This document shows, in pieces, positions 21,956-32,881 of a DNA stretch of 64,000 bases. The translations under genes were made by a program, and so were the position numbers. Source of the stretch: Ceratothoa steindachneri (taxonomy: Eukaryota > Arthropoda > Malacostraca > Isopoda > Cymothoidae); the NCBI GenBank assembly GCA_963969495.1, contig OZ018324.1:47743623-47807622 (forward strand). The letters are read 5' to 3'. The notes below the pieces were generated by a model. It had not been told where the DNA came from. It saw only the letters and a list, made by a program, of their open reading frames with translations, and searched no databases. Positions within the stretch are counted from its first letter, which is position 1. Each line of letters opens with the position of its first letter.

Positions 21956-22130
21956 CTGAACTTCAGTTTTCCGCGAGCGCAAAAATGGCTGCCGTTATTA
22001 TTCAACAATTTACTGCAATATAATGATTTCACTTGAAATTATATTCGTATTTTCATCTTTACCTTCGTTCTTTCCCAGGATTTACCACATATTTAGAAAA
22101 CTCAATTAATCTACATTATTAAATTATCTG

Positions 22131-22222
22131 GATAAAGGGTTGAACCGGAAAAAAACAGATGCGTGTGGCGGCAGCACTTGTATAACCCCGCCATTATTCA
22201 TGAATGTTCTCGATTGTTCAAC
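22131..22222 (+). repeat. Uninterrupted copy of the same about 90-bp repeat
   Basis: It starts GGATAAAGGGTTGAACCGG and ends near 'gttctcgattgttcaac'. It lies about 250 bp right of the split copy and serves as the empty-site comparison for the Jockey insertion. Confidence 0.7.
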
Positions 22223-22269
22223 AGTAGCAGCTTTTGGCAATTGGCAAAAAATAGATTGCCAAGAAAGCA

Positions 22270-23270
22270 GGTAGGCGGCCCATAATGACCGCTCCCGGTG
22301 GGAGCGGCTTTAGAGCCAACCGCCTTAGGGGAGCAAAGAATGGCGGGGCCCGTCGGTCTCTGCCCTCCAATGTCCGGCTAGCTTGCGTGAGTAGTTTACA
22401 GGAGGTCAGTCAGTCTATCTGCCCCCTCCCCTCTCTTCCTCGACGTATGCCGGTTCGCTGGCATTAGGTGAACAAAGAACATCCAATGGAAGCTGTGATG
22501 TATCGGGGGGGGGGGGCGCACATGAATCCCCCCCCCCCCTTAGATGGATATGGTCCCTGAGGTGACCCAGCCCCAGACGGTAGGGTCGAGCTTGGGCTGG
22601 GTGCCGAGCACAGAACCCGAATCCACCCCGATACAAGCTCCTCCTCCAACGGCTCGGGTCCCCAGGCCTCACAAGGAGAGGAGAGCTCTCCTTCCCCGGT
22701 TGGTGCTCCTGTGACAGGTAAGACTTCCTCCATTTCAGAGATAGATCTTGCTGAAGCCGGTCCATCTGGCCTAGGAGCTCCTGCCAGCGGAGGGGAGAAG
22801 CGGGTTCACTCCCCGTCCTCTTCTAAAAATAAGAAGAGGAGGGGGGGGGGGTTACTCTCGCTCCGCGTGAGCCACGGGGACGGCCGCGGCCGCTGCATGC
22901 AGCCAAGCCAAGATTGGCACGTCCGGCCCCGGTGCTCCCCTCGGTAGGGAGTCCCAAACCAAGACCAAAAGTGCGCAGAGCGGAACCTCGATTACGTTGG
23001 GGGGGGGGCCTCCTCATTCAGATGCTACCTGGCATTTTCGAGCCCGCTGGCTTCAGCGTTTCTTTGTTATTCGTTCCACTGATGTTCTAGCTAGTGTGAT
23101 TGGTCGAGAGCCGAAGGTGACCCGTTTCTCAGACTAGAGCCTTTTGGCGAATGCGTCTAATCCCTCCGAGGTGGCCATGGTCAGTGCCCTTCGGACGCAT
23201 GAAGGCAAGCCGGTGAGTGTGACATGGCACTCTTGTATCAACTTCGTGAAAGTAGTGGTTTATGCGAGGG
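22270..23270 (+). pseudogene. Family A ORF1 middle part, copy A5
   Basis: Readable blocks are 22711-22947 (MTGKTSSISEIDLAEAGPSG, then EKRVHSPSSSKNKKRR) and 23144-23260 (NPSEVAMVSALRTHEGKPVS, then INFVKVVVYARE). Stops and length changes in homopolymer runs separate them. Zinc knuckles are not reached. Compared with A9, the RSTDGTML segment is shortened near 23075. It has no coding potential left. Confidence 0.7.
22505..22538. repeat. G12/C11 inverted repeat
   Basis: Twelve G (22505-22516) are followed after 11 bases by eleven C (22528-22538). This gives a potential all-GC hairpin with an 11-nt loop inside the A5 ORF1 remnant. Confidence 0.85.
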
Positions 23271-23284
23271 AACTTACTTGCTTA

Positions 23285-23540
23285 AAGCTGTCCGTCGTTG
23301 TCGACGATGACGTCACTCACCAGGTTGGTGCACTTGAAGTGTGCGCAGGTGACTGACACGTACGATGCCCGAACCGCATACACATCCACAGGTGACGCAA
23401 ACATGTCGCTGAGCCAGAGCACGGTGCCGATGAGCTCGACGTTCCGTCGATGCATGGCCAGACCAGAGGTACAGGTGGCGGGCCCCAAAGACCATGTCTG
23501 CCGTGCTCCGGTTCTTTCTAAAACTGCACTGGCTCTCCGG
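23285..23540 (-). other. Short stretch of unknown origin between A5 and the RTE fragment
   Basis: The minus strand is open (LWLSDMFASPVDVYAVRAS and on to a stop at 23282), but it does not read like the RTE palm that should follow the QCSFRKNRS block. I do not recognise it. Confidence 0.4.
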
Positions 23541-24715
23541 AAGCTCATGTCCCGCTATGCTGTCTATCAATCTCAAAATTTATTCTTGGAAATGCTGATG
23601 GTCGGCATCTGTCCATTGCTGCGGAACGTACCCGGAGGACCATGCAAGATCGACAAATGAGCAAATGCAGCATACCACCGCCTCACCCCCACACCTAAGC
23701 ATATCACCAGGCAGCCCTTCCGTATTTCAGACTGCTGATGGCAACCCTTACTTCCTCCGAAGGCGGCAAATCTAGTTCCCGCACAGCGGGCAAGTCCGCC
23801 AGCACCTGCCAGTCTGTCAGTTTGCAGGTTTGGTAGATTACGGTAGTGTTCTGCCCAGCCGATCGTTCGGTTATCAAGACAGCGCCATCTACAGTTCTCA
23901 CAGCACACCGCGCTCCATAGGCGAGCTTCAACGCTGTGTGGAACTGCTGCGGATTACCGGTGTCCACGTACTCCTGGATCTCTTTCGCGATCTTGCGCCA
24001 CAAGTTATCGATCGTTCCGAGTTCTCGTTGCAAACGAGAGCGCAGCTCGGTGTATCCAGCGCGTTTCGTGGCACACGGGCTCCTCAACATCCTCCTGTGC
24101 GCTTCATTCCTGTCGTCCAGGAGTTGGTGGTTATCAACCCTCTGCTCGTCAAACCAGTTTCGGTGTTTCTTTTTAACCATTCCAAGAGTATATCTACCCC
24201 TCTCGGAGAATGCACCAGCGACTTTGCTCCACCTCTCGGTCATGATTAGGGCCTGTGCCTTAGTGAAATTGATGTCAAGGCAGTCTTGTAGCGCATTTCT
24301 GAATTCTTCACACTTCGCACTGCGCACTGTCGCTGAGTTTAGACACGTTTATTTTAGCAGGGGGACCATTTGCGCGCTCACGGGGCCTAACGCTGAGTTT
24401 CAACTGTGCGCGCACCAGCCGGTGTTATGTGCTGTAATCTACCCCTCTCATCACACGCCTAATAAGAATGTCGCGCCGATCCCACTGTCTGGTTAGCAGC
24501 ACATAATCCAGTAGGTGCCAAGTCTTTGATCGATGGTGCATCCATGTAAACTTATGCATACGTCTTAACTTAACAAGCGTGTTGGTGATAACGAGGGAGT
24601 TCTGAGCACAGAAAGTCAGCAGCCTTAAACCATTGTCGTTGTACTTTCCAATTCCAAAACTATTCTCTCTGCGTTCAGCTGTTCCTGTGTTCAGACGTGC
24701 TAAATTTGGCTCTCG
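23540..24715 (-). pseudogene. RTE-type ORF (EN C-terminus, linker, start of RT), fragment
   Basis: From right to left, the end of the endonuclease is readable at about 24690-24400 (FGIGKYNDNGLRLLTFC, KFTWMHHRSKTWHLLDYV), which is the C-terminal block of RTE endonucleases. 24327-23704 is a 207-codon frame with the RTE linker (NWFDEQRVDNHQLLDDRNEAH, TALKLAYGARCAV, then LPPSEEVRVAISSLKYGRAAW). After a deletion, an RT bit reads HELPESQCSFRKNRSTADM near 23540. The RT catalytic core and 3' end are missing. The AP-endonuclease N-terminus is absent. In life it would nick the target and copy the RNA. Confidence 0.75.
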
Positions 24716-25243
24716 CTAAGAGATATACAAAGTGTTGTCTTTAATTCCTTTTTATATTAAAACCGATTTTAAATAAAAGCATTGCATTACTCTTTTATTG
24801 TCCGTTCTTGGTAGTGTTTTTTTAATAAAAATAATCGTTAATTGTCTAATATTAGTCATCTAACCGTCATCTTTCCCCAAAAATCAAACCACCAATCAGA
24901 ATTAGTTCTTTAAAAGTGACGTAGAGTTTCTTAGCCAATCACCAACCAGTATTTTCCCACGTCACGCCGCGCCGCGCCAAAGAAATCGACCAATCAGTGA
25001 ATAGTTTGTCTTTTAACTTAACCACCCGGCGTCATCTTGGATTGCAACCCCATAAAGGTAAGTGAGATTGTTAGTGATAAAATATTAGAAGATAGGTGGT
25101 AAGTTATTTTTTAAATAATTAGAGGCCATATATAGATTAAACTCTGTATCTGATCTCCGTATTAGTCTAATATAATACATCGAGGAAAACGAACATAATT
25201 TTGCTTTATTATTAGACTCGTTTATCTTATACAATAATTCAGT
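24716..25243 (+). promoter_or_regulatory. CCAAT-rich 5' region of CR1-like element C1 (candidate promoter/5' UTR)
   Basis: Three or four CCAAT boxes in the same direction lie at about 24892 (CCACCAATCAG), 24936 (TAGCCAATCACC) and 24990 (CGACCAATCAG). A CACGTCAC-type site lies near 24958 and a GTCATCTTGGATTG segment near 25030. An AAAG|GTAAGT splice-donor-like site follows at 25056. ORF1 of C1 starts at 25244. The left part (24716-24880) is A/T-rich and may be older flanking DNA. That this drives C1 is inference from position. Confidence 0.4.
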
Positions 25244-26265
25244 ATGCCTGATGCAGAGAAGTTGAAAGCCTTCTGCTTTAAGTGTAAGACAGTGAAGTGG
25301 TGCGTAAATTTTCCGGAGCAAACCTATCATAAATTACTTCTCTCAGCATTTGTCTCTTCTGCAAAATAGAGGAAAACCATACAAAGAAAAAAAACGCATT
25401 AAAAATAATTGGCGACATGGAAAATAGAATCTCTGCTCTAGAGTTAAGCAATCGTAACTGTACTTACTGCAAAATATTGAGACCAAAATTGATGAATTAG
25501 AAAAAAAAGATAGTCTCCCTCGAGTCAATTAACGAAAATATTACACAGGAATGCCAGGTTAAGTGAGAAGGTTGTTCGTCTTGAACAAGCAGTTGCGATC
25601 ATAGAGAATCAAATAAGAAATGGTGTTGTTTTTACAGCGACGAGTAAACCAACAGTAGACGTAAACATATCGCACAACTCACAACCAGAAACGTATGATA
25701 AGTTCCTCAAAACTTAGTAGAAATAACAAAAATTCATTAAATTCCAAGAAAAGAAAAGCAGACTTTCCTGATCGGTGACTCGTTAGTAAGAAATCAAAGT
25801 GATTATTTTGGATTAAACGAAAAAAAGAATAGGAAGACCTTTTGCTATCCAGGTGCTACGGTTAAGAAAATTAACGAAGAGATTTCAAAACTGCAAGTGG
25901 ACAACGAAGACCGTACAGTAACAGTGCATGTTGGATCCAATGACACTTACGCTAAAGATAAAATAGTCGAAACCGAGGAGGTCATTTCACAATTCGAGTC
26001 GTTAACGAACAAAATCAAAGAAAAAATAGACAAATGTATTATGGTAGGTATTTTGCCAAGAATAAATGTATCAAAAGAGGCAGTAAGCAAAACTATTGGA
26101 ATCAATTTAAGACTTAAAAGAATGTGTGAGATTAAGTGAATTAAATTCGTTATTTTTTGGCGAAGTTTCATCGATAGAGAAGAGTACTTCTTTTTAAAGG
26201 ATGGGACTCACTTAAATAATAAAGGCAAAAAGAAATACGGCGAATTATTGAACGTTAACGTATTT
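25244..26265 (+). pseudogene. C1 ORF1: Cys-rich N-terminus, coiled coil, SGNH esterase domain
   Basis: ATG at 25244 (MPDAEKLKAFCFKCKTVKWC). Two CxxC pairs (CFKC; CLFC near 25355) suggest a zinc-binding head. An acidic/basic heptad-like stretch follows (GDMENRISALELSN, about 25410-25600). The SGNH domain has block I FLIGDSLVRN at about 25764, block III HVGSND at about 25928 and block V DGTHLN at about 26202, so the Ser, Asn, Asp and His positions are all present. Frame changes at about 25340, 25500 and 26140 break it. CR1 ORF1 esterases of this fold are known; their exact role in transposition is debated. Confidence 0.75.
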
Positions 26266-26379
26266 AATCTCTTCGAATGTACTAGCAAAAACAATATTTG
26301 CAAAACCACAACAACCCCAGTCATTGTGGCGACCCCCGTTTCGGGAAACGAATCTCCTCCGGGAAGTGCAACAAACCCA

Positions 26380-28108
26380 TGAGAGCGATTCTTCTAAATG
26401 CACCTTCGATCAGAAACAAATTGTTCGAATTCAGAGCTGTGGTAGCTGTAGAGACGTGTGACATAATTGCAATTACAGAATCATGGATAAATTTGAACTT
26501 CAGAGAATTTAGAGGTGAATTCGAGTTAAAAGACTACAAAATGTTTAATAAAGATAGAAAAGATCAAATTGGGGGATGAGTGTTATTATATGTACGTGAT
26601 TATCTTTACCCAACCGAAATTACCTTGGATACGACCCTAGAAATGATAGGAGTGAAGCTAAATTAAGATAAAATAATATATGCATTTATCTAATATACAG
26701 AAAACTGCACCAGTCATCGGATCTTGATGTAATACTCTATGATGTACTGACAAAATAAATAGATAAGAAGCTAGTGTTAGTCCTGGGAGACTTCAATTGC
26801 AGCAAAATAAACTGGATAACAAAACAAGCGGATAAAGAAGGGCAGAGACTTCAGGATTTTATTGAGGATAATTTCTTAACTCAGTGGGTCAGTAAACCAA
26901 CAAGAGGTAACAAATATACTAGACCTTATATCGTCTACTGAAAGCAACTTACTCTTAAATATTTACGTCGGCGAAAAATTCGAAGGTAGTGATCACAATT
27001 TAATAGTTAGATATCCAAATATCGACATGGAAAATAATGAAAAAATATACAGACCCCATTTTAGCAGTGGAAATTTTGAAGCCATGAGAGCAAGCCTAGC
27101 AGGATATGTTACCAATAATGGACCAAACAATCCCTGGATATCTTGAATTTTTTTAGGGAACAACAAACAGAATGTCCCCTTCAAAACTAAAATTTCACCT
27201 ATTAATCAAGATCCGACGTGGTTAAGCAAGGAAATAAAAAGCATGATTAGAGATAGGAAAAGAACGTATAAAATGCTAAAAATCAAGCCATCCCAACAGT
27301 TAACAGCACAATACGATATCATAAGGCGAAAAATAAAAAGAGAAGAAGAGATTAGAGTGGCACAAAATTTTAAAGTGAATCCAAAGGAATTTTATGCTCT
27401 TGTAAACAATAGGAAGCCTATAAATAACAATATTCGACCACTGAGAGATATTGATGGTATTTTAAAATTCACTAACTATGATATAGCTTGTGTACTGAAT
27501 AATTATTTCCTGACTGTTTTTACTAATGAATAAACCTCTCATATACCTGAGCTAAATATTGAATATACAGGCACTGATTCATTAGAAAATGCTAGCTGTA
27601 CCGCCGAAGATGTTATAAATTTGATAAATAAAATGAATGCCAACAATTCACCTGGAATTGTTCCCAATGACTGGAAATATGCAAAAGTAACGCAAATTTT
27701 AAAAAATGGTTGCAGAGAGCTAGTGAAAAACTATCGACCGATCAGTTTGACGTCAGTGGTTGGAAAACTTTTAGAATCATTCATCTCCAAGAAAATTGTA
27801 TTACATCTAGAATCAAAAGAGCTGCTTAGAGATTCCCTACATGGATTCAGAAGAAATAATCTTGCCTATCGAATTTGTTAAGACTTCTTCCAATATGTAT
27901 TCGAGCAATATGATGATAAGTCGATCGATATTATATACTTAGATTTTCAGAAAGCGTTCGACAAAGTCCCCCATAAATTACTGAATGCAAACCTTAGGGC
28001 ATTTGGAATCAAAGGAAATGTAGGAGAGTGGATTGAAGATTGGGGACAAATAGATATCAGAGAGTAGTAATAAATAGATCTGCCTCTGAATGGACAAAAG
28101 TGTCAACC
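26380..28108 (+). pseudogene. C1 ORF2: APE endonuclease and partial reverse transcriptase
   Basis: The start is at the ATG at about 26380 (MRAILLNAPSIRNKLFEFR). The N and E motifs (LLNA-SIRNK; IIAITESW) and the DFN motif (VLGDFNCSKINW at about 26785) are present. The SDH motif is in a broken frame near 26990 (GSDHN). The linker runs 27243-27533 (RKTYKMLKI type, then NPKEFYALVNNRKP). RT fingers run 27621-27881 (NYRPISLTSVVGKLLESF, LHGFRRNN). LDFQKAFDKVPHKLL lies at about 27935-27985. Stops at 26578 and 27531 and several shifts disable it. The region with FADD and the thumb is absent. Confidence 0.75.
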
Positions 28109-28160
28109 CTTTTCCAATTTTGGCGTCATCTGCAAATTTAACAATTTTTTGACAAGTAGA
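28109..28160 (-). pseudogene. Inverted CR1 RT scrap with FADD motif
   Basis: On the minus strand one frame reads QKIVKFADDAKIGKG, the RT catalytic block C of CR1/L2-type elements. It directly follows the broken end of C1, but in the opposite direction. It is about 50 bases long and then gives way to the GC-rich 5' region of C2. It could be an inverted piece of C1 or a separate insertion. Confidence 0.6.
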
Positions 28161-29010
28161 GGGAGAGATAACGCCCCCTTGTCGCGGGAAGAGAGCTGGG
28201 GGAAACTTTGACTTTTCGAGCTATGTCGGCGGGGGTACCTCTCTTTTGGGTACCCCTGGTCGATTTGGTCGGAAACGAGGTTCCAGACTAAATGCGCCAT
28301 TCATTCTTTTCTTTTTTTTCTACTTTATCCTTCTCCTTTTTCACTTTCTTCAACTTATATAAAAAGAAAAAACAAAACTAAAAAAAAAAAAAACCTTACT
28401 ACTATCAAGTCATTCACACCCTTTTTTCCATCTTTCTAAATATAAGGACCTGGCAGCTACCTCATGCGTCAGAAGAGAGGCTTTGGAACCTCTATAAACA
28501 ACGCCAATCGACGCTCACTGGTTGCGAGAGACTAGGAGTAGAGGTGTCCTAGGCGTTGGGGCACGATGAATGGGATGAGGTTAATGCCTCGTTAAGCCCT
28601 TCCCTGGCGCGTAATTAGTGACCGTTGACGGGTGCCTCTGGTAGCATCGGTCCGAGGTGACGGCCCTTTGTTCCCAGGTCGGTTGCCGGGTCAATAAAAA
28701 GCCTTGAGTCGAGTCTCTTGATGTGGCTGGATATCGATTGAACGCTGCTCCGAGATCTTGGCCGTAGTGAAGGGAACTAGTAGGAATTTAGTACGGGGCG
28801 TGCTCAGTTGTTCACCTGGTGAGAAATCGATGGCCCCTTCGGGGACCGTCAGTGCTGCTTGATTGGGAGCCACGGCACGCCGAGGTTTGACGACTCGGTC
28901 GGCTTAACAGCAGCACATGGAGCCTGCCTTCTGAAATATCCGAAAAGTCTCTAAAGGATAGGCGGGAGTGACTAACGCAGGGTGAAATCGCCACCCCTCC
29001 TTTTTTACTA
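28161..29010 (+). other. C2 5' UTR
   Basis: No protein was found. The segment precedes ORF1 of C2 and carries a short A-rich tract (28365-28393). A 30-base stretch near 28935 ('aggataggcggg') resembles one near 55223, so related leader sequence may lie there too. Internal promoters of non-LTR elements sit in such leaders, but no specific site can be named. Confidence 0.4.
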
Positions 29011-30253
29011 TTGATTAGTCGCAAAGTTTTGAGAGAGAGAAAGTGTTCAAAAGGACCAGGAGCACTCAAATACACGTTCGCAATATGCCAGATAGATAAG
29101 TGGTGCGTGGACTTTCCGGAGGGGTGTTATTCAAAATGCCACCCGGCCAGTTCGTGCACAGACTTTATTCTCAACTGCCAAATCAAGGAGCTAAAAGAAA
29201 CATGCAGGGCTTCCGAGGAAAGGTCTAGGAAGTTGGAGGAGAAAATAAACCACCTGGAATTGGAACACGCCGGTCTGATTCGCAGGCTAGAGGTCAGAAT
29301 AGCAGAGCTAATGTCAAGCCCGGTAGTAAACACTGCATCTGCAGTATTACCCCCAGAGCTAGGTCCGCATGCTTAGATAAACCCTGAAAGAAACGGGAAG
29401 AAAAGAAAGTTGAAACAGAAGATAAAGTAGAAGCAGAAGAGAAAGTTGAAGCAGAAGAAGAAAAGATAAAAACAGAACAGTATATAACAAAGGAAGATAC
29501 GGGGGAAAAGATGAATAAAAAAGGAAGAACAAGAAAAATAAGATGGAGAAGAAAGAGGGAACCGAGAGTTCGCTTCCTTAAGGAAAACCTCAAACCACTG
29601 CACGGAAATGTCCGAGGGTTACCCTTGTGGGCGATTCCCAAGCACAAGGTTTGCAGACCCTACTCGCGGCCCGCTTTCGCACTAGTGTGAAGGTATGCTG
29701 CCAGCCAGGACGAGGAAACCACATCAGGGTAGAGACTGAGAAATCGCAGATTTCCGAAATTCAGTCGTTGCCCTGATGGTGAATGGAAATGACCTCTACC
29801 TCCGAGGAGGCAAAGTAGGCCCTAGCGAGAAAATTCTCAGCAGGGTCATGGGAGCCGTGGACGATAAGCGGATTGAGAACTCGCAAACGGGTCGTTGTAG
29901 TGATGCTCTTAAGAAGAGGTCCTAGCCGGACAGCTCACTCAAAGAACGTGACCTTAAACCAGCGCCTGTCCGACCTCATTCCGGCTGAGGGAGTCTTCTT
30001 TCTGGACCCTTACCGCACCTTTTACGGTCGAAACGACCTTTACCAAAGGGACGGAGTGCACCTTCCATTCCACGGAAAGGCTGTACTCTGTAACTTAATC
30101 CAGGATGTCGTAGAGCGGACGCAGAGGAGCGTCCGACCCAGAGTGAAGGCGGACCTAAGACGGTATGCCCGTGTCACTCCTGGAACGACCTTCATAGATG
30201 TGGCAAACAGGGGTACTGCCACAGAAAAGAAGCAGGGAAACGGAAGAGCGTAG
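29011..30253 (+). pseudogene. C2 ORF1: Cys-rich head, coiled coil, SGNH esterase
   Basis: The first open block 29011-29376 (121 codons, no ATG near its start) has CQIDKWCVDFPEGC, CTDF and CQIKELKETC, matching C1's head. A long charged coiled coil (EERSRKLEEKINHLELEH) follows. After a stop at 29374 and a Lys/Glu-rich stretch, SGNH block I (LVGDSQAQG) lies at about 29625, block III (VNGNDLY) at about 29775, and block V (RDGVHLPF) at about 30050 inside the open block 29873-30253. All four SGNH residues can be placed. The frame is broken at about 29376, 29680 and 29870. The product would be an RNA-binding/esterase ORF1 protein. Confidence 0.75.
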
Positions 30254-30805
30254 GGAGTCCTACACTGGGGGACTCCCTGAAAGTTCTTCTGTTCAATGCG
30301 AGGTCAATCAGGAATAAGTTTCTTGAGCTCAGTGGCCTCGTAGCAACAGAGGAACTTGAGATGTGGCCATAACGGAGTCGTGGATAAAAACCTCAAGCCA
30401 AGATTTTGAAGGTGAATTCACGATTCCTGGTTACCAGCTCTTCCTGAAAGATAGGCGAGACAGAGAGCGTGGCGGTGTGATGTTGTATTTCAAGGATACT
30501 CTCAACCCGATGAAATGGAACATCTGTATTTGGCAGGTGTTGACCTAGAGATAGGTCCTGCCAAATACAGGACCCTGGTGCTTTATAGACCTGCCCAACT
30601 CGTTGAAAAGGATAGAGATCTGTACCAGCTACTAGGAGAACTTGTCGAAGACAGGGTGTGTATCGTCATGGGTGATTTCAACACACAAGTTGACTGGAAA
30701 ACCAGGGAACCCTGTGGCGAGAACGCACTACTCCTGGAGTTCGTGAACATCGAGTTCCTGACTCAATGGGTGAGAGAGCCAACGAGAGGAAACAATATCC
30801 TCGAC

Positions 30806-31068
30806 TTGGTTTTCCCCTCAGCGTGTACTTTGACTGGTGGACTTATTGACTTTTGGGGGGAGGCCGGCCTTCTCCCTTTCATTTAACCCGGTTTAATTGT
30901 TGTTGTTTTTTTATTGCTCTGTTATTGTTATTTCTTTTTATTGTTTCCTGTTCAATTTTTTAAAGTAGCCTAGAACTAGGCTGTTTGTTTACGGCAACTT
31001 ATGCCTTAGTCGACAGTCGCCAGATAGCCCCTTAATTAAAAAAAAAAAAAAATTGTTTTTTCCCTCAG
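30806..31068 (+). mobile_element. Family A fragment A6 (3' end only) with 16-bp target duplications
   Basis: 30822-31052 matches the last 230 bp of family A: the ORF2 end (GGLIDFWGEAGLLPFI then TAA), the 3' UTR, the stem-loop near 30966-30981 and a 15-base A tail. It is flanked by TTGGTTTTCCCCTCAG (30806-30821) and TTGTTTTTTCCCTCAG (31053-31068), a 16-bp duplication with two differences. This is a classic 5'-truncated target-primed insertion into C2. It also fixes the natural stop of ORF2, which A9 has lost by a one-base insertion. Confidence 0.9.
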
Positions 31069-32363
31069 GATGACATCGTTGAGGACCTCTGCTGGCGAAG
31101 AGCTTAGTGGCAGTGACTAACGACTAATTAAATTTGTACTCAAAGTCCCGATGGCAGGGCCTGCAACTAGTGAATCGAGGAAACTCGATTTGAGAAGAGC
31201 AGACTTTGCAGGTCTACGCGCTGGGCAGAATGACGCGAGGCTAGAAGTGTGCGATGGTGTTGAAGACTCTTGGAACAGTTTCAAAATCACATTCATGAGT
31301 CTTCAATCGCATTTCATCCCTTTGAAATTCTCCCGTCGGTCTTCTGTTCAACCAAAGTGGTTTAATCAAGAAATCGGCCAACTGCTTAGGGAGGAGAGAA
31401 TTGTGTACCGGCAATCGAAGATCTCGGGTGACTGCCGAATACCGGAGGCTATCCAGGAGAGTGAAGTCCAACATAAGGGCGGCTAAGTGGTCTGAGGAAC
31501 TCCGAGTGGCGAGACTCTGTAAAGAGAATCCCAAAGAGTTCTTTGGATATGTAAACAACCGTAAATCAATCCGTCGAACGATTGACCATTTGATGAATGA
31601 GGATTGGACATTAAAGCCATCAGATGCAGAAAATGCTAACCTCCTCAAAGACTACTTCCCTTCAGTGTTTACTGAAGAGTGTGGTCCCATCCCCCAGCCA
31701 ATGAGTTCCTACTCGGGGGGGGGAAAGCTGGAAGATATGGACTTCACCGAAGGAGAAATAAAAAAGATCACTGACCTAATGACGAATAAGTCACCTGGTC
31801 CGGATGGGTTTCTACCTAAAGTGTTAAAAGAAGTGCGCGATCAAATGTCACGGCACCTGAGCGCAATCTTCAACATGTCAATCCGGACCGAATGCGTTCC
31901 TAGAGACTGACGTGAAGCGGAGGTGACTCCTATCTTCAAGAAAGGAGACCGTAGCCAACCGTCGAACTACCGACCTATCAGTGTGACTTCTATAGTCGGT
32001 AAACTCATGGAGAGCATGATGGTGGACAAAATGACGTCGTATTTAGATTCAAACCTGCTACTGAGGAGTTCCCAGCACGGCTTCCAAAGGCAACGGTCAT
32101 GCCTGAGGAACCTTGTGGAATTCTTCCACTTCGTCTTCAGTGAGCACTATCGGGACAAGGCGGTGGATGTGGTGTACTTAGACTTTCAGAAAGCCTTTGA
32201 TAAGGTACCACACCGCCGCCTTCTCTGGAAAGTGCCTTCAATGGGCATAGACGGAAAAGTAGCCGGCTGGATAGAGAACTAGCTAAGTGGCAGACGGCAA
32301 TGGGTGTTTGTCAATGGACAGGCTTCTGAGTTGGTGCTCGTTACTAGCGGGGTGCCTCGAGGT

Positions 32364-32376
32364 TCTGTCCTGGGAA
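32364..32376. repeat. Target-site duplication of A7, left copy
   Basis: TCTGTCCTGGGAA at 32364-32376 pairs with TCTGTCGTGGGAC at 36997-37009 (two differences). It lies in the GSVLG codons of C2 RT. The reading of C2 continues across the insertion when A7 is removed. Confidence 0.85.
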
Positions 32377-32881
32377 CCCGTAAAGGGCGCGGCGATTTGC
32401 CATCCTGGACGCCGTGCTGACGGGACTCAGCACCCCGTCCGACCCCAGCTTAGCCTCTTCTTCCTTCAAAACACTTGTTTCCTTGCTTTTCATACCTCTC
32501 CCACAACTTTCTCCAGTCAGCCTCTAATTTCACAAGGTAGATGCTGACCTTCGCAAGCCAACCGTCCTAGATCTGGGCTGAGGGGGGATGGGACAACGTT
32601 CCCTAACCCCTGAGTTCCGGTTCGGAATGGGTTTTTTTTAACAACCTGCTTCATCCCCACCTATACCTTCCTCACATCCCTTTTACTCTCCTCTTCACAT
32701 TCTATCCATTTTTACGCCGTGTTCAAGGTGGAGCCGCCATGCCGATGGACTGCCAGGCCACCAGGCGGGAGGGGTGGTCCCAAATGGGGGCGCCTGGCTC
32801 TTCCAGGCCTGTAAACACCTCTTGCAGTGCGCAACTGCGAGAGGTAATGAGCGATTGCATCCCGTGATACAAATAGGTTCA

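Larger units (their letters stand above)
22257..23284 (+). mobile_element. Family A fragment A5 (ORF1 part only)
   Basis: The match starts inside ORF1 at the 'ccaagaaagc' segment (compare 61750 and 46262) and ends at about 23270, after the 'gcgagggaact' segment of ORF1. Both the 5' UTR and everything from the zinc knuckles onward are missing. The right edge adjoins about 250 bp of unknown sequence and then an RTE fragment in the other direction. The G-run/C-run inverted repeat at 22505-22538 lies within it. Confidence 0.75.
25057..28108 (+). mobile_element. Family C CR1-like non-LTR retrotransposon, copy C1, 3'-truncated
   Basis: ORF1 with an SGNH hydrolase domain (25244-26265) is followed by ORF2 with endonuclease and RT (26380-28108). 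The copy is markedly A/T-richer than its neighbours. It ends within RT, after the block NRSASEWTKV that in CR1 RT comes just before GVPQGSVLGP. The RT palm core and 3' tail are missing; a small piece with the FADD motif follows in the reverse direction. The CR1 assignment rests on the ORF1 esterase plus the LDFQKAFDKVPH RT block. Confidence 0.8.

Noticed and set aside
29294..29647. Phe/Ser-rich minus-strand frames
   Set aside because: Antisense of the Lys/Glu-rich coiled-coil region of C2 ORF1.
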